Source: Nitrospira sp. (GTDB lineage: Bacteria; Nitrospirota; Nitrospiria; Nitrospirales; Nitrospiraceae). Taken from it: a stretch of DNA of 64,000 bases. Location: positions 1-64,000 of the forward strand of contig JAEURX010000043.1 in assembly GCA_016788885.1 (NCBI GenBank), given 5' to 3'. Position 1 is the first letter of the stretch. Every line of letters begins with the position of its first letter. The notes under the pieces were generated by a model, which made no database searches, was not told the DNA's origin, and worked only from the letters and a program-made list of their open reading frames with translations. Made by a program: the position numbers and the translations under genes. Below, one piece after another: positions 16,288 through 26,409 of this stretch.

Positions 16288-17442
16288 TCAGTGGAATTGG
16301 CGTCGGAAGCGCCACATGCCGCTCCCGAACAATGTGCCGCCCAACAGGAGCATGGCCCGGACGGGTTTCCAAAGCAGGTCCAAGCCTGCCCCCTTCAGCA
16401 TCACGCCATACGTGATGTCGATGTAGTAACGCAGAGGCGACAACGTCATGATCGCCTGCACCCACTTGGGCATCGACTCGTACGGCGAGGTGATGCCTGA
16501 CAATAACAGCATCGGACCCACGACGAAGAGCGTCATCATGGCGACTTGAGCCTGGTTCTTCGCCATAGTCGCCGCCACCAACCCGAATCCGGCGGTGGTG
16601 AAGACATGCAGCGCGGTCAGCAGAAAAAAGAGTCCCGCCGACCCCTTCATCGGCACGTGGAACACCGGGTGCAACACGCCGTACAGGGCCAGCGCGGTCG
16701 CGAGGAGGATGACCCCGGACATTGCGAGGACCTTTGAAAACATGATCTGGAAGGGAGACAACGGCGACACGAGTAACTGCTCGACCGTGCCTCGCTCCTT
16801 TTCACGAACCAGCGCGGCAGCCGGCAGTAACACGGCAAAAATGGTGATCATGCGCAAGACATGTGAAATGGACTGGAACCAGCGTTCGTCCTGGGTGGGG
16901 TTGAACCAGACCCGATGGGCACTGGACACAACGGGCACGGTCGCTCGCGTTCCGGCAAGACCCGCGGAAGCCAGGCCCGTCTCGGTCCCGAACAGACTCG
17001 CAATCCGCACGGTATACGCTGCGGCCGAAAGCCCCTGAGGAGCGTTGGTGGTGTCGACGAGCAGCTGGACCGCCGTTCGTTCTCCGCTCATGAGGGCCTC
17101 GTGAAAACGAGGAGGAATCTCCAATAGGAGCATTGCGCGGCCCTGATCCAATTGCCGGAGCCCTTGCCGTGGATCGCTGATGGCTCCCGAGAGGAAGAAA
17201 TATGGAGGCTGGAACCGGTGAATCAGCTCGCGGGAAGAGGGGCTCTGATCCGCATCATGCACCAGCAGCTCCGCGTTGGTGAGCTGCATGGTGATTCCGG
17301 CCCCGCTGACCAGTACCGAGAGAGAAAACGAATACACCAGAAACAATAACAAGGGCACATCACGCGACAACTGCAAGATTTCCTTCCACGTCAACGCCGC
17401 GAGACGTTGCCCCCACATGGCTGCCCGTTGTCGAGCCGTCAT
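16288..17442 (-). CDS. ABC-2 type permease of the exporter (YbhR-like)
   Basis: 384 residues. Layout is that of DrrB/YhhJ/YbhS-R permeases: an N-terminal TM helix after AALTWKEILQLSRDVPLLLF, a large periplasmic segment of about 150 residues, then five hydrophobic helices from about residue 180 to the C-terminus. The conserved motif REKERGTVEQLLVSPLSP marks the family. It follows the first permease gene by 10 bases. Together they would form the membrane pore of one exporter. Confidence 0.9.
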   Translation of the reverse strand: MTARQRAAMWGQRLAALTWKEILQLSRDVPLLLFLVYSFSLSVLVSGAGITMQLTNAELLVHDADQSPSSRELIHRFQPPYFFLSGAISDPRQGLRQLDQGRAMLLLEIPPRFHEALMSGERTAVQLLVDTTNAPQGLSAAAYTVRIASLFGTETGLASAGLAGTRATVPVVSSAHRVWFNPTQDERWFQSISHVLRMITIFAVLLPAAALVREKERGTVEQLLVSPLSPFQIMFSKVLAMSGVILLATALALYGVLHPVFHVPMKGSAGLFFLLTALHVFTTAGFGLVAATMAKNQAQVAMMTLFVVGPMLLLSGITSPYESMPKWVQAIMTLSPLRYYIDITYGVMLKGAGLDLLWKPVRAMLLLGGTLFGSGMWRFRRQFH

Positions 17443-17452
17443 CTCTTGCCCC

Positions 17453-18607
17453 TCAGGTCTTCGGTCGCTTCGTAAAGAGACGATACGTGACTACGCTCAT
17501 CGCGGCGGCAAAGATCGCCAACGCCAACAGATCGATCCACAGCACATCGGCACCGACCCCTTTCAGAAAGCTGCCCCGCACGATGTCGGTGTAATACATG
17601 GCCGGGTAGAGGTGCGCTTGGATCTTCGCGCCGCGTGTTAACGAGGCGACAGGGACCAACAAGCCCGAGAACAAGATCGTCGGAATCATTGCCACGACCA
17701 TCGTGATGATCAGGGCCGCCATTTGTGTCTGCACCAGCAGCGAAATCAGCAGGCCGATCCCCGTGGTGCAACATACGAACAACACCGACGCGGAAAAGAA
17801 CAGGAGGAAATTGCCCTTGAACGGCACGTGAAAGAGACCGACGGCTATCAGCCATAACACGAGGACGTTCACGAGAGAGATGACGATATAGGGCAGCAGC
17901 TTTCCGGTGAGAAACTCGGCGCGGCTGACGGTGGAGCTATAGATGTTGTAGATCGATCCCGTTTCCTTTTCCCGCACAACTCCAAGCGCCGTCAGCAGGG
18001 GAGACGCCAGCATCAGCGTGAACATGACCAGCGCCGGCACCATGGACCAGGTGCTGCGGACTTCCTCGTTGTACAGGTACCGCACCTCGACACCAAGCGG
18101 ACGCACGAGGACGCCGGCTTGCTCCTGGGTCAGGCCACGGGAGCGGCGCAGGAAATCGATCAGTCGCTCCTGCGTGAACGCCTGGTTGATGGCAATCACG
18201 TAGCCCTTGGCGATATCCGTATGGAGCGGAAAGGTCCCGTCGAGCAACGTCTGTACGGCGACCGGTTCGCCAGCGGCCAATTGCTCCTGAAACCGCTCGG
18301 GCACAATGATGGCCGCCCGGATCGTCGTTTCGGCCAGGAGACGATCCAGAGTACGCTCCTCGTCGACATACCCCCGAAACGAAAAGTAGCGCGACTGGAT
18401 GAACCGCTGAAGATACTCCCGGCTGAACTCACTGTGATCCCGATCCACGACAGCAAACGGAATGTCTTCGACATCCAGGTTCAACCCATACCCGAACACC
18501 ACAAGCCACAGCGCCGGCAATAGGAACGCCAACAGCAGAAACAGGCGGTCCCTGGTGGTTTCCTTCCATTCCTTGAACGCCACCGCGCTGATACGTTGCA
18601 GGTTCAG
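17453..18607 (-). CDS. ABC-2 type permease of the exporter (YbhS-like), probable CTG start
   Basis: 384 residues if started at a CTG at 18607. The alternative GTG at 18583 has no ribosome site and would remove the conserved NLQRISAV start. The CTG is 7 bases after AAGGAGGGGG and overlaps the ATPase stop as CTGA, a typical coupling arrangement. N-terminal AFKEWKETTRDRLFLLLAFLLP, a periplasmic loop of about 150 residues, then REKETGSIYNIYSSTVSRAEFL and five more helices are characteristic of the family. Partner of the second permease and the double ATPase. Confidence 0.88.
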   Translation of the reverse strand: MNLQRISAVAFKEWKETTRDRLFLLLAFLLPALWLVVFGYGLNLDVEDIPFAVVDRDHSEFSREYLQRFIQSRYFSFRGYVDEERTLDRLLAETTIRAAIIVPERFQEQLAAGEPVAVQTLLDGTFPLHTDIAKGYVIAINQAFTQERLIDFLRRSRGLTQEQAGVLVRPLGVEVRYLYNEEVRSTWSMVPALVMFTLMLASPLLTALGVVREKETGSIYNIYSSTVSRAEFLTGKLLPYIVISLVNVLVLWLIAVGLFHVPFKGNFLLFFSASVLFVCCTTGIGLLISLLVQTQMAALIITMVVAMIPTILFSGLLVPVASLTRGAKIQAHLYPAMYYTDIVRGSFLKGVGADVLWIDLLALAIFAAAMSVVTYRLFTKRPKT

Positions 18608-20583
18608 GGGGCCCCCTCCTTGTGCGCCGCCTGTTCCAGCGCCATGACTCGCGACACAAACACGTCCTCCAGGCTCAGCATTCGCGGGCGCACCGCCGCA
18701 ACCGCGATCCCGACGCGACCCAAAACCTCCCGCAGCCGTGCCTCATCACGGGAGGGATCACGCGAGAGGACGTGGATCTTTGTGCCGAAGAGCGCGGCGC
18801 CGGGGAATCCCGACGCGGCCACGTGCGCGAGCGCCGCTCCCGGCTTGTCGACGGCAATCTCCAGAAGGTGGCCCACTTCCTGCTCCACCTGTGTTTTGAG
18901 TTCCGCCGGCGTGCCTTCGGCCACGATACGTCCGGCATACATGAGGGCCAACCGATCGCAGTGCTCCGCTTCACTGAGGTAGTGTGTGGTGATAAGGATG
19001 GCGACGCCTTCTTCCCGGGCCAACCGCGACAGGATCTCCCAGAACCGTCGACGGCCGATGGGGTCCACGCCGGACGTCGGTTCGTCCAGAAACAGGACAC
19101 GCGGGCTGTGGACGAGTGCACAACCCAATGCCAGACGTTGTCGCACCCCCATGGGGAGGCGTCCTGTCCGATCATGTTCATAGCCGCCGAGGCCGGCCAT
19201 GTCCACGATCCATTCCATCCGTTGTTGCGCCTGTCGACGAGCCAATCCATAAATCCCGGCAAAGAGCCGGATATTCTCGATCACGGTCAGGTCCAGATAC
19301 AGGGAGAAGGCCTGGGACATGTACCCGATGCGTTCCTTGATCGCACCGCTTGCCGTCCGCATGTCGGCGCCGGCCACGCGTCCTTCTCCGCCCGTCGGCG
19401 GCAGAATCCCGGTCAGCATCTTGATGACGGTCGTCTTACCCGCGCCGTTCGCCCCCAGGAGGCCGAAGATTTCGCCTTGCTTCATGTCGAAACTGACCCG
19501 ATCCACCGCTCGAAAGGAGTCAAAATCGCGAATGAGCTCCTTGGCCTGGACGGCCAATCCATCGAACGGTTGCCTATTCCACGAATGCGCGGCATGGCCC
19601 GATGCTGCCGACGCCCCCGCTTGTGCATCCTGTTCTTTCAGCAGCAGTGCCACGACCACATCTTCCAACTCCGGCTCGTCGGTGTGGAGCTGCGTGACCG
19701 GCAACGAGTCCAATGCGTCCCTGATCCCTGCAGCGGCAGCATCCGGCTCCCGCTCCGGTGTAAACACGTGCAGCGACGCACCCATCGATTCCACCTGGGG
19801 ATACCGACGTTTCAGGCGCACCATGGCGTCCAGTTGCGGGGTTGCTTCGACGGTAACGACCAAGCCGGGAACCAATGCTCGAACGTCCGACGGAGTTCCG
19901 GATGCCAGCACCTGTCCATGGGAAAGAAATGACAGCCGATGAAAGCGGGCGGCTTCGTCCATGTAGGCGGTCGAGACGAGCGCGGTCATCCCCTTGACGG
20001 CTTGCCATTCTGCCAGAATGGCCCAGAAGTCCCGCCGCGAAACCGGGTCGACGCCGGTCGTGGGTTCGTCCAGAATGGCGAGCTCCGGCTCATGAATCAG
20101 CGTGCAGATCAACCCGAGTTTCTGCTTCATGCCACCCGAGAGCTGCTTCATCAGCCGAGTGCGAAAACGCTCCAGGCGGGTGATCGCCAACAATCGCGCT
20201 TTGCGTTCACGAAGGTCGGCCTCGGACACCAACCTGAGCCTGGCGAAGAAGTCGATGTTCTCCTCCACGGAGAGCTCAGGGTAGAGATTGAGTCCCAATC
20301 CTTGGGGGAGAAATCCGATCCGCCGCTTCACCTGTTCCGCCGCCCGCTCGGAATCCACGACGATCCCGAACACCTCGGCGGATCCTCCCTCATATCCCAA
20401 CACTCCCGCGATCGCCTTCATCACCGTGCTTTTCCCTGCACCATCCGGCCCGATGAGGCCGTAGATCTCTCCTCGATTCACGGTGAAGTCCAGGCCATCG
20501 ACGGCAAGATGGTGCTTGTACCGCTTGACGAAGCCGGACACCCGGACGACCACATCCGTCGACGATGGAGCGAGGCTTGTCAT
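18604..20583 (-). CDS. Double ATP-binding protein of the exporter (YbhF-like)
   Basis: 659 residues from the ATG at 20583, which overlaps the adaptor stop as ATGA. Two complete nucleotide-binding domains are fused. NBD1 has GPDGAGKST, LSGGMKQ and LAILDEPTTG; NBD2 has GANGAGKTT, the signature LPMGVRQ (deviant, LSGGQ is usual) and VLFLDEPTSG. The linker (about residues 310-340) is Ala-rich. It powers export with the two ABC-2 permeases and the HlyD adaptor, as in E. coli YbhGFSR. Likely substrates are drugs, cations or lipophilic compounds. Confidence 0.95.
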   Translation of the reverse strand: MTSLAPSSTDVVVRVSGFVKRYKHHLAVDGLDFTVNRGEIYGLIGPDGAGKSTVMKAIAGVLGYEGGSAEVFGIVVDSERAAEQVKRRIGFLPQGLGLNLYPELSVEENIDFFARLRLVSEADLRERKARLLAITRLERFRTRLMKQLSGGMKQKLGLICTLIHEPELAILDEPTTGVDPVSRRDFWAILAEWQAVKGMTALVSTAYMDEAARFHRLSFLSHGQVLASGTPSDVRALVPGLVVTVEATPQLDAMVRLKRRYPQVESMGASLHVFTPEREPDAAAAGIRDALDSLPVTQLHTDEPELEDVVVALLLKEQDAQAGASAASGHAAHSWNRQPFDGLAVQAKELIRDFDSFRAVDRVSFDMKQGEIFGLLGANGAGKTTVIKMLTGILPPTGGEGRVAGADMRTASGAIKERIGYMSQAFSLYLDLTVIENIRLFAGIYGLARRQAQQRMEWIVDMAGLGGYEHDRTGRLPMGVRQRLALGCALVHSPRVLFLDEPTSGVDPIGRRRFWEILSRLAREEGVAILITTHYLSEAEHCDRLALMYAGRIVAEGTPAELKTQVEQEVGHLLEIAVDKPGAALAHVAASGFPGAALFGTKIHVLSRDPSRDEARLREVLGRVGIAVAAVRPRMLSLEDVFVSRVMALEQAAHKEGAP

Positions 20584-21683
20584 CGAGGCTTCGACCAGGC
20601 GACGTCGTCCTTCCAACGGATCAGCGCGTCGGCCGGAAGCCCCGGTGTGAGACGATGATTCGGATTAGCCGTGAGGTAGAGGCGGACGGCGTAGATCAGC
20701 TTGACCCGTTCGTCCGGCGTTTGAACTTCTTTGGGTGTGAATTCCGCTTTCGAGGCGATGTAGCGGACGGTCGCCTCGAAGGGTTCGTCGGGGAACGCGT
20801 CCGTGTGGATGCGGGCCGGCAAATCCAGCCGGACTTTGCCGATTTGGAGTTCCGGGACATAGACCTGCAGGTACAGGCGGTCAAGGTCGACCACTTCGAG
20901 TAGGGGCGCGCCGGTCGCCACAACTTCGCCGATGTCCACCATGCGTGTGGTCACCGTGCCGTTTGTCGGAGCCAGGATCGTTAGATCGTCGAGCACGCTG
21001 CGAGCCTCCGCAAGCGTGGCATCTGCTTGGTCGCGTTGCCGTTCGAGCGCCGCGACCTCCGCCTCTTTCGATCGGATACGTTCCTTCCCCAGTTCAGCCT
21101 GTGCGAGTTCCTTGCTGGCTTGGTCGAGCCCGGCTTTTGCCACGGCGATTTCCGTCACCGCGACCTTCCAACGTGCATCGGCCTGATCCACCTGTTGCTG
21201 CGACACCGCCTGTTCGGGCAGCAGCGCCCGGATGCGATCGACATCGCGACGGGCTTCATGTTCGATCGCCTGTGCCTTCCGGATGACGGCACGTGCACTG
21301 TCGACCTTGGCGGCGGCCGCCTCGATGCTCAACGGCACCTCCAGGTTCAGGACCGCGAGGGCCGTATGGGCCGCCTCCACCTGCGCCATCACGCTGTCCA
21401 CCAACCGCGCAACTTGATCGACTTTCGCTTTCGTCTGCGCGTCGTCCAGCCGAATCAAGACGCTGCCTTTGACGACGTTGGCGCCTTCGCGCGCCGCCAG
21501 ATCTACGACGCGCCCCGGAAACTTGCTGGCCACGGTGACATGGTCACCCTCAATCCGGCCATTGGCCTGAATCAGCCCCTCCGGCAGCCCGTTATGCCAG
21601 ACCAGTCGATCGAGAATGACATAGCCTGCAAGCAACACCGCAGCGAGGACGGCCGCGACGATCGTGGAGGTACGGGTGGTCAT
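20580..21683 (-). CDS. HlyD/YbhG-type periplasmic adaptor protein
   Basis: 367 residues from the ATG at 21683 (a GTG at 21719 is possible). One N-terminal membrane helix (TIVAAVLAAVLLAGYVIL), a lipoyl half-motif (GRIEGDHVTVASKFPGRV), a long coiled-coil hairpin rich in Ala/Gln/Glu (about residues 85-220), the second lipoyl half (ILAPTNGTVTTRMVDIGEVV) and a beta-barrel domain are all visible. It bridges the inner-membrane pump to an outer-membrane channel. No TolC-like gene is in the window. First gene of the four-gene exporter operon. Confidence 0.95.
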   Translation of the reverse strand: MTTRTSTIVAAVLAAVLLAGYVILDRLVWHNGLPEGLIQANGRIEGDHVTVASKFPGRVVDLAAREGANVVKGSVLIRLDDAQTKAKVDQVARLVDSVMAQVEAAHTALAVLNLEVPLSIEAAAAKVDSARAVIRKAQAIEHEARRDVDRIRALLPEQAVSQQQVDQADARWKVAVTEIAVAKAGLDQASKELAQAELGKERIRSKEAEVAALERQRDQADATLAEARSVLDDLTILAPTNGTVTTRMVDIGEVVATGAPLLEVVDLDRLYLQVYVPELQIGKVRLDLPARIHTDAFPDEPFEATVRYIASKAEFTPKEVQTPDERVKLIYAVRLYLTANPNHRLTPGLPADALIRWKDDVAWSKPR

Positions 21684-21823
21684 ACAATCAGTCTGTCGCA
21701 GCCCCTGTTTCGAAGACACACCGCACGGCCCAGCTGCACGTGCGTCGACACTGTAGTCGATGATGGACCCTTTTGCCAGGGCTCAGCCTCTATGGCAAAT
21801 CAACCCACCATTCGGACGACGAC

Positions 21824-22264
21824 TCAATGCTCTCCATACCGGGCCATCCACTTGCGGAGGTGTTCCACAGCCTCGGTCTTCTGCTCCGGTCTCAGCGTCG
21901 CATGCCACTCCGTCACCTTTGGCAACAGACGCTGCATCACGCGCTTCTGTTCAGCCTGGTGACGATCCATCAGTTGCGTCAGCTTGGCCTGGTCCAGCCG
22001 GTCGCCCTGCACCTGGGCGATCGCTTCCTCCATGATGGCGTTGCGCTCCTGCTGCGATTCGGCACGAGCCGCCACCATTTCATCCCTGACGGCCATCAGC
22101 TTCGCCTTTTGCTGATCGTCGAGGTCCAAGTGTTTGGCGATCTTACTCGTCATCCAATCAGCTCGTTCCGCCGGCGTATAGTGCCGATGACAACCGGCCC
22201 CGACCAACGCTCCGGCCAGAACCAGCGTCCCGATCGCAACCCGAACCATCTTGTGCGCCCTCAT
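21824..22264 (-). CDS. Spy/CpxP-like periplasmic lipoprotein, copy 2
   Basis: 146 residues from the ATG at 22264, preceded by AAGGAGGGCAG; a longer reading frame upstream lacks a ribosome site. Lipobox GALVGAGC then CHRHY, and the same Gln/Lys/Glu-rich helical mature domain as the copy at 13218. The two are recent paralogues. It lies upstream of the HlyD-ABC exporter on the same strand, a common placement for metal- or envelope-stress accessory lipoproteins, and downstream of the sigma-54 activator. Confidence 0.8.
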   Translation of the reverse strand: MRAHKMVRVAIGTLVLAGALVGAGCHRHYTPAERADWMTSKIAKHLDLDDQQKAKLMAVRDEMVAARAESQQERNAIMEEAIAQVQGDRLDQAKLTQLMDRHQAEQKRVMQRLLPKVTEWHATLRPEQKTEAVEHLRKWMARYGEH

Positions 22265-22353
22265 GCTGCCCTCCTTGGTGAGTGGTATGAGATCAGACTG
22301 CCTCTTCACATTGAAACAGCAATCGAAGCGACATGGTAGGGGGCAGCGCGCGA

Positions 22354-24444
22354 TTATTCCCGAGGGCGGGACAGGCCGAGCTTTTTGATTTTGGAGGTGA
22401 GGGTGGTGCGCTTGAGGCCAAGCCGAACCGCCGCACCGCCCGGTCCGCCGATCGTCCACTTCGTCTCTCGCAGGACACGAAGGATCTGCTCGCGTTCCGC
22501 CTCCTGCAGGGAAGGCGTCGCAGCATGACGCTCCGGCTCCACCAGTTTCAGTTCCTGGAGGGGCACATGCAGTTGCGTTCCCTGAGTGAGAATGACGGCC
22601 CGTTCGACCAGATTTTCCAATTCCCGGATGTTGCCCGGCCAGTGGTAGCGGGACAGGGCCTCCAGAGTGGGGGCGGGAACCGATTCGATGGACTTCTTCA
22701 TGCGCGCGGCATAGTGCTGCGCGAAATACCGCACGAGCATGGGGATGTCGTCCCGTCGCTCGCGGAGAGGCGGCAGGTTCAGGGGAAACACGTTCAACCG
22801 GTAATAGAGATCGCCACGGAAATGTTGCTCTTCGACCAGCGTCGCCAGATCGCGATTCGTGGCGGCGATCAGACGGATATCTACGTGGATGGTGCGCGTG
22901 CTCCCGAGCCGTTCGAACTCCTGTTCCTGCAACACACGAAGCAGTTTAGACTGCAGCTCCAGCGGAATTTCCCCCACCTCGTCTAAAAAGATCGTCCCGC
23001 CATGGGCCAATTCGAACCGACCGACTTTCTGCGCGATGGCTCCGGTGAACGCCCCCCGCTCATGGCCGAATAACTCGCTTTCGAGCAGCCCAGTGGGAAT
23101 CGCGGCGCAGTTCAGTTTGACAAACGTGCGTGCATGTCGCCCGCTCAGGCGATGGATGGCCCTGGCAATCAGCTCTTTCCCGGTGCCGGTTTCACCCAGG
23201 ATCAGCACCGTCGCGTCGGTCGGCGCCACGATTTCCACTTGCCCCAACACCTGTTTCAACGCCCGGCTATCGCCGATGATATCGTCGAAACCATGTTCGA
23301 GGCGAATCTCCTCTTCGAGATAGTGCTTCTCCTCGGTCAGCCGGTCTTTGAGTTCGGTGATCTCTTGATAGGCCAGAGCATTGTCCACCGCGAGCGCAAT
23401 CTGTCCGGCCACCTGGCTGAGAAACTCGATGTCCTGCTCGACGAACGCCTGCTCCTGACGGCTGGCCAGATTGAGACAGCCAATCACGCGATCACGGGAC
23501 AACAGCGGCAGTGAGCAGTTCGATTGAAATCCGCGCTCGACCAGCAGCTGCGTCACCGGATGTGAGAACGCCTGCATTTTGTGCCGATCCGGCACAACCA
23601 CCGGCCGCTTCGTCTGGAGGGCAAGACCGGCCGGCGAATCGTAGGCGTCTGAGCTATTTCCCTCCGTGAGTGCGCCCTGATTGTCGGGAAAGTCGAGCGC
23701 ATGGAGACGCACGCGCTGGGTCTTGCTGTCGTAGAGGATTAAACTGGCATATTCCTGCGGGACCATCTCGCGGAGACAGAGACTCACCGCTTTGAACACC
23801 TCGCGCAGGTCCAGCGTGGAGGCCATGGTGTTGGTCATGCGCAATAACAGACCGAAGCGATCGCGCTGCCGTTCGACGTCCCGCTGTGAGGCCGCCGCCG
23901 CCTCACGGTTGAGCACATTCTCCACGGCCACCGCCACCTGACGCCCGATCTGCTGCATCAAGTCCAGATCCTGCTCCCCATAGGCACCGGGCTGCAGACT
24001 GGAAAATTCGAGCGAACCCAGCTGACGCTCTACCGACGTCAGCGGCACCAGACAGCAGGACTGCACGCCGTCCTCCCGCATCAGCCGGACAATGGACGGC
24101 CAACGGGATTCCTTGGTCAGATCATTGATCAATAACGGACGCTGGGTGTCCCACACCAGGCCGGCCGGTGTGTCGCCGGAGGGTGCCTCCTGGCCGCCGA
24201 TGATGTCAGCCGGAACATTCGCTTGCAGCACATGCAGCCGCATGATGTCGCGTTGCGCATCATAGAGGGAAAGGCCGACAAAATTGACGGGAACGAGCAT
24301 CGGCAGGCGGCGGGCGAGATCCTGAATGAGACTCGGCAGGTCGGAATGGGTCGCAATCGCCTCCACCACCTGCAACAAGGCGCCATAGCGCCCACTGTCT
24401 TCTTGCGTCGCTTGCGGAGATGAGAAGGGCGGCTGGTTATTCAT
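22354..24444 (-). CDS. Sigma-54-dependent activator with two GAF domains (FhlA/NorR-like)
   Basis: 696 residues from the ATG at 24444. Residues about 25-180 and 205-365 are GAF sensor domains with no metal-binding motif visible. A coiled linker follows. The AAA+ domain has Walker [10 protein letters not shown], the sigma-54 contact loop GAFTGA, Walker [14 protein letters not shown] and the arginine finger region. The C-terminal HTH of Fis type is [21 protein letters not shown]. It activates an RpoN promoter on a small-molecule signal. The nearest targets are the lipoprotein and exporter genes downstream, but no -24/-12 promoter was identified by eye. Confidence 0.93.
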   Translation of the reverse strand: MNNQPPFSSPQATQEDSGRYGALLQVVEAIATHSDLPSLIQDLARRLPMLVPVNFVGLSLYDAQRDIMRLHVLQANVPADIIGGQEAPSGDTPAGLVWDTQRPLLINDLTKESRWPSIVRLMREDGVQSCCLVPLTSVERQLGSLEFSSLQPGAYGEQDLDLMQQIGRQVAVAVENVLNREAAAASQRDVERQRDRFGLLLRMTNTMASTLDLREVFKAVSLCLREMVPQEYASLILYDSKTQRVRLHALDFPDNQGALTEGNSSDAYDSPAGLALQTKRPVVVPDRHKMQAFSHPVTQLLVERGFQSNCSLPLLSRDRVIGCLNLASRQEQAFVEQDIEFLSQVAGQIALAVDNALAYQEITELKDRLTEEKHYLEEEIRLEHGFDDIIGDSRALKQVLGQVEIVAPTDATVLILGETGTGKELIARAIHRLSGRHARTFVKLNCAAIPTGLLESELFGHERGAFTGAIAQKVGRFELAHGGTIFLDEVGEIPLELQSKLLRVLQEQEFERLGSTRTIHVDIRLIAATNRDLATLVEEQHFRGDLYYRLNVFPLNLPPLRERRDDIPMLVRYFAQHYAARMKKSIESVPAPTLEALSRYHWPGNIRELENLVERAVILTQGTQLHVPLQELKLVEPERHAATPSLQEAEREQILRVLRETKWTIGGPGGAAVRLGLKRTTLTSKIKKLGLSRPRE

Positions 24445-24710
24445 GAGTCGTGGCTTAGTATGCCCGCGACCGCCGCAGTACGCAACGGCACCGGAGTGCA
24501 CTCTCGCCCGCGGTCTCGAACACGATGTTTTGCTGGTACGAGCCAAGGCGCACGAGCGGTTTGGTCGTGATACCCTTCTCATTGTCCTCCGCCGCCTGAT
24601 TGATCTGATCGAGAACAGAATGATCGTTGTGGCGCCGTGATCAATAGGGAAGGCACGGTGGTCGGCGATTCAGAGGAAGACAAACCGCGAGGGGATGACG
24701 GCGTCTTGAG

Positions 24711-25451
24711 TCAGTAGCCTGCGAATGTTTCCGTGCGAATATCGCTGTGGTCGATGCCGGCTTCTTTCAACATCGTGCGCAATGCGCCGACCATACCCGG
24801 CGGGCCGACCACGTAATAGATCGGCTTCTTCACATTGACGAGGTGTTTGGAGAGCAGCACCGCGTTAATGTACCCCGTCTCGCCCTGCCAGGGGCGGGAG
24901 GAATTCGCGGGTTCGGTCATGGTGGCTACGAAGCGATAGTGAGGATTCTTGTCCTGCAAGGACTGCAATTCGTCCAGAAACGCCGCATCTTCCGGTCGTC
25001 GGTTGGAGTAGAAGAGCACCATGGGGTGCGGCGACCGTTGCATCGCCGCCTGCACCACCATGCTGCGAAACGGTGTAATGCCGATCCCGCCCGCCAGAAA
25101 GACGGCCGGGCGTGTCTGGTCGGCATGTAGCACCAAGTTCCCGAACGGCCCTTCCATCCGGACGGTTGAGTCGAGCGGCATGCGCTGCAGTTCGCGCTTG
25201 AAGGCGGTATCGCGGAGCCGGGTGGCAACCATCAGGGTTGATTCCTGCGGCGCGCTCGCGATGGAAAAGGCCCTGGTATTGCCCGCTGCATCGGTCTCAG
25301 AAGGCTGAGGCAGCGTCAGATCGACAAACTGACCCGGCGTGAAGGCGAACTGCGACGGCTTGTCGAAGTAGAACGCCATCGTCCCTTCCGCCACCAGACG
25401 CCGCTCGGTCAGTGTGATTGAATACCCGCTCTCGTCCGCCGCCTCACCCAT
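24711..25451 (-). CDS. FAD/NAD(P)-binding oxidoreductase (ferredoxin-NADP reductase-like)
   Basis: 246 residues. An FAD-binding beta-barrel with NTRAFSIASAP (FAD contact R-x-Y/F-S) is followed by an NAD(P) domain with FLAGGIGITPFRSM and YYVVGPPGMV. It lacks an iron-sulfur domain of its own, so it should pair with a separate ferredoxin or CDGSH protein. The adjacent CDGSH gene (25497-25733) is 45 bases upstream on the same strand and is the obvious candidate redox partner. Confidence 0.92.
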   Translation of the reverse strand: MGEAADESGYSITLTERRLVAEGTMAFYFDKPSQFAFTPGQFVDLTLPQPSETDAAGNTRAFSIASAPQESTLMVATRLRDTAFKRELQRMPLDSTVRMEGPFGNLVLHADQTRPAVFLAGGIGITPFRSMVVQAAMQRSPHPMVLFYSNRRPEDAAFLDELQSLQDKNPHYRFVATMTEPANSSRPWQGETGYINAVLLSKHLVNVKKPIYYVVGPPGMVGALRTMLKEAGIDHSDIRTETFAGY

Positions 25452-25496
25452 GCTTTCCCTCTCGTATCACGCGCGGCACGCCGGTCAACCAGGAAC

Positions 25497-25733
25497 TCAG
25501 AGCGATTTGTGCGTCCCGTCGCAAAACGGAGGATTCTTGGTGTGCTTACACTGACACAAGGCCACGGTTTTCTTTTCGGTCGTCGTGAACGCCATGGGCG
25601 TGAAACTGGTTCCCTTGTGAGCCCCATCACAAAACGGCTGCTTCTTCGAGCGCCCGCATCGACACCAATAGTGCGTACCTGCGTCCAACTCCAACACGGC
25701 CGGCTGCTTCGCTGCAATGACTGGTTCTTCCAT
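25497..25733 (-). CDS. Double CDGSH-type iron-sulfur protein
   Basis: 78 residues with two CDGSH motifs: CRCGRSKKQPFCDGAH and CQCKHTKNPPFCDGTH. Each supplies three Cys and one His to a [2Fe-2S] cluster. Small soluble proteins with paired CDGSH motifs of this size occur in many bacteria; they carry redox-active clusters of unsettled function. Its neighbour on the same strand is the flavin reductase, suggesting a two-component electron-transfer pair. Confidence 0.92.
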   Translation of the reverse strand: MEEPVIAAKQPAVLELDAGTHYWCRCGRSKKQPFCDGAHKGTSFTPMAFTTTEKKTVALCQCKHTKNPPFCDGTHKSL

Positions 25734-25962
25734 GCTGTGACCTCCCGTTTAGTTGAATGACTTCATTTCGACACACTGACTTGCCCCACTGGGCTCCGAA
25801 CACTTCCATCCATCAGACTCAAACCCCTGCCATCTCCAATAGGCGAAGGGCTTGTTCTTCGACTTACCGGTACACTCAACATCCACACTGCTTGGGGAGA
25901 AATGCGCCAATCCTCAGCCATCCGCTGCCGCAGAAGAGGACAGAGTTGATCCGCTCGAGGAG

Positions 25963-26409
25963 CTAGAGGACCAACGGTTTGATCGGCGACACTACGGCCG
26001 CCGGATTGTTTTTCCACGTCGCCTCGTCGGCGTCCACATACAGCTCGACTTCGTTGCCATCCGGGTCACGAAGGTAGAGGCTCTGGCTCACGGTGTGGTC
26101 GCTCATCCCGTCGATGACGATACCTGACCGTTCGAGCTCCTGCTTGGCCGCCCGGAGTTCGTCCAGGCTATCTCCCATTTTGATGCCGATATGGTACAGC
26201 CCTCGCCGCCGCCCTTGCGGAGGGCCCGGCGCATCGCCGACTTGAATCAGCAGCAGTTCATGATGCGTGCGGCCGGATGTGAGCGCCGCGGCCGCGCCGT
26301 TGAAAATTCTTCCTACTTCCTGGAATCCAAGCAGGTCGCGATAAAATGCCAGCGACCGCCCGAGATCTTTCACATAAAACACGACGTGGCCCAGATAGTG
26401 CGCCTTCAT
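25963..26409 (-). CDS. VOC-family (glyoxalase/dioxygenase fold) protein, copy A
   Basis: 148 residues. LGHVVFYVKDLGRSLAFYRDLLGF is the canonical first VOC module and LYHIGIKMGDSL / LYLRDPDGNEVELYVD the second; metal ligands His and Glu are at the expected places (GHVVFYV, HHELLL, HIGIKM, VELYVD). Such proteins are dioxygenases, glyoxalases or ring-cleavage enzymes. Last gene of the block; its start overlaps the preceding gene's stop by four bases (ATGA). Confidence 0.9.
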   Translation of the reverse strand: MKAHYLGHVVFYVKDLGRSLAFYRDLLGFQEVGRIFNGAAAALTSGRTHHELLLIQVGDAPGPPQGRRRGLYHIGIKMGDSLDELRAAKQELERSGIVIDGMSDHTVSQSLYLRDPDGNEVELYVDADEATWKNNPAAVVSPIKPLVL

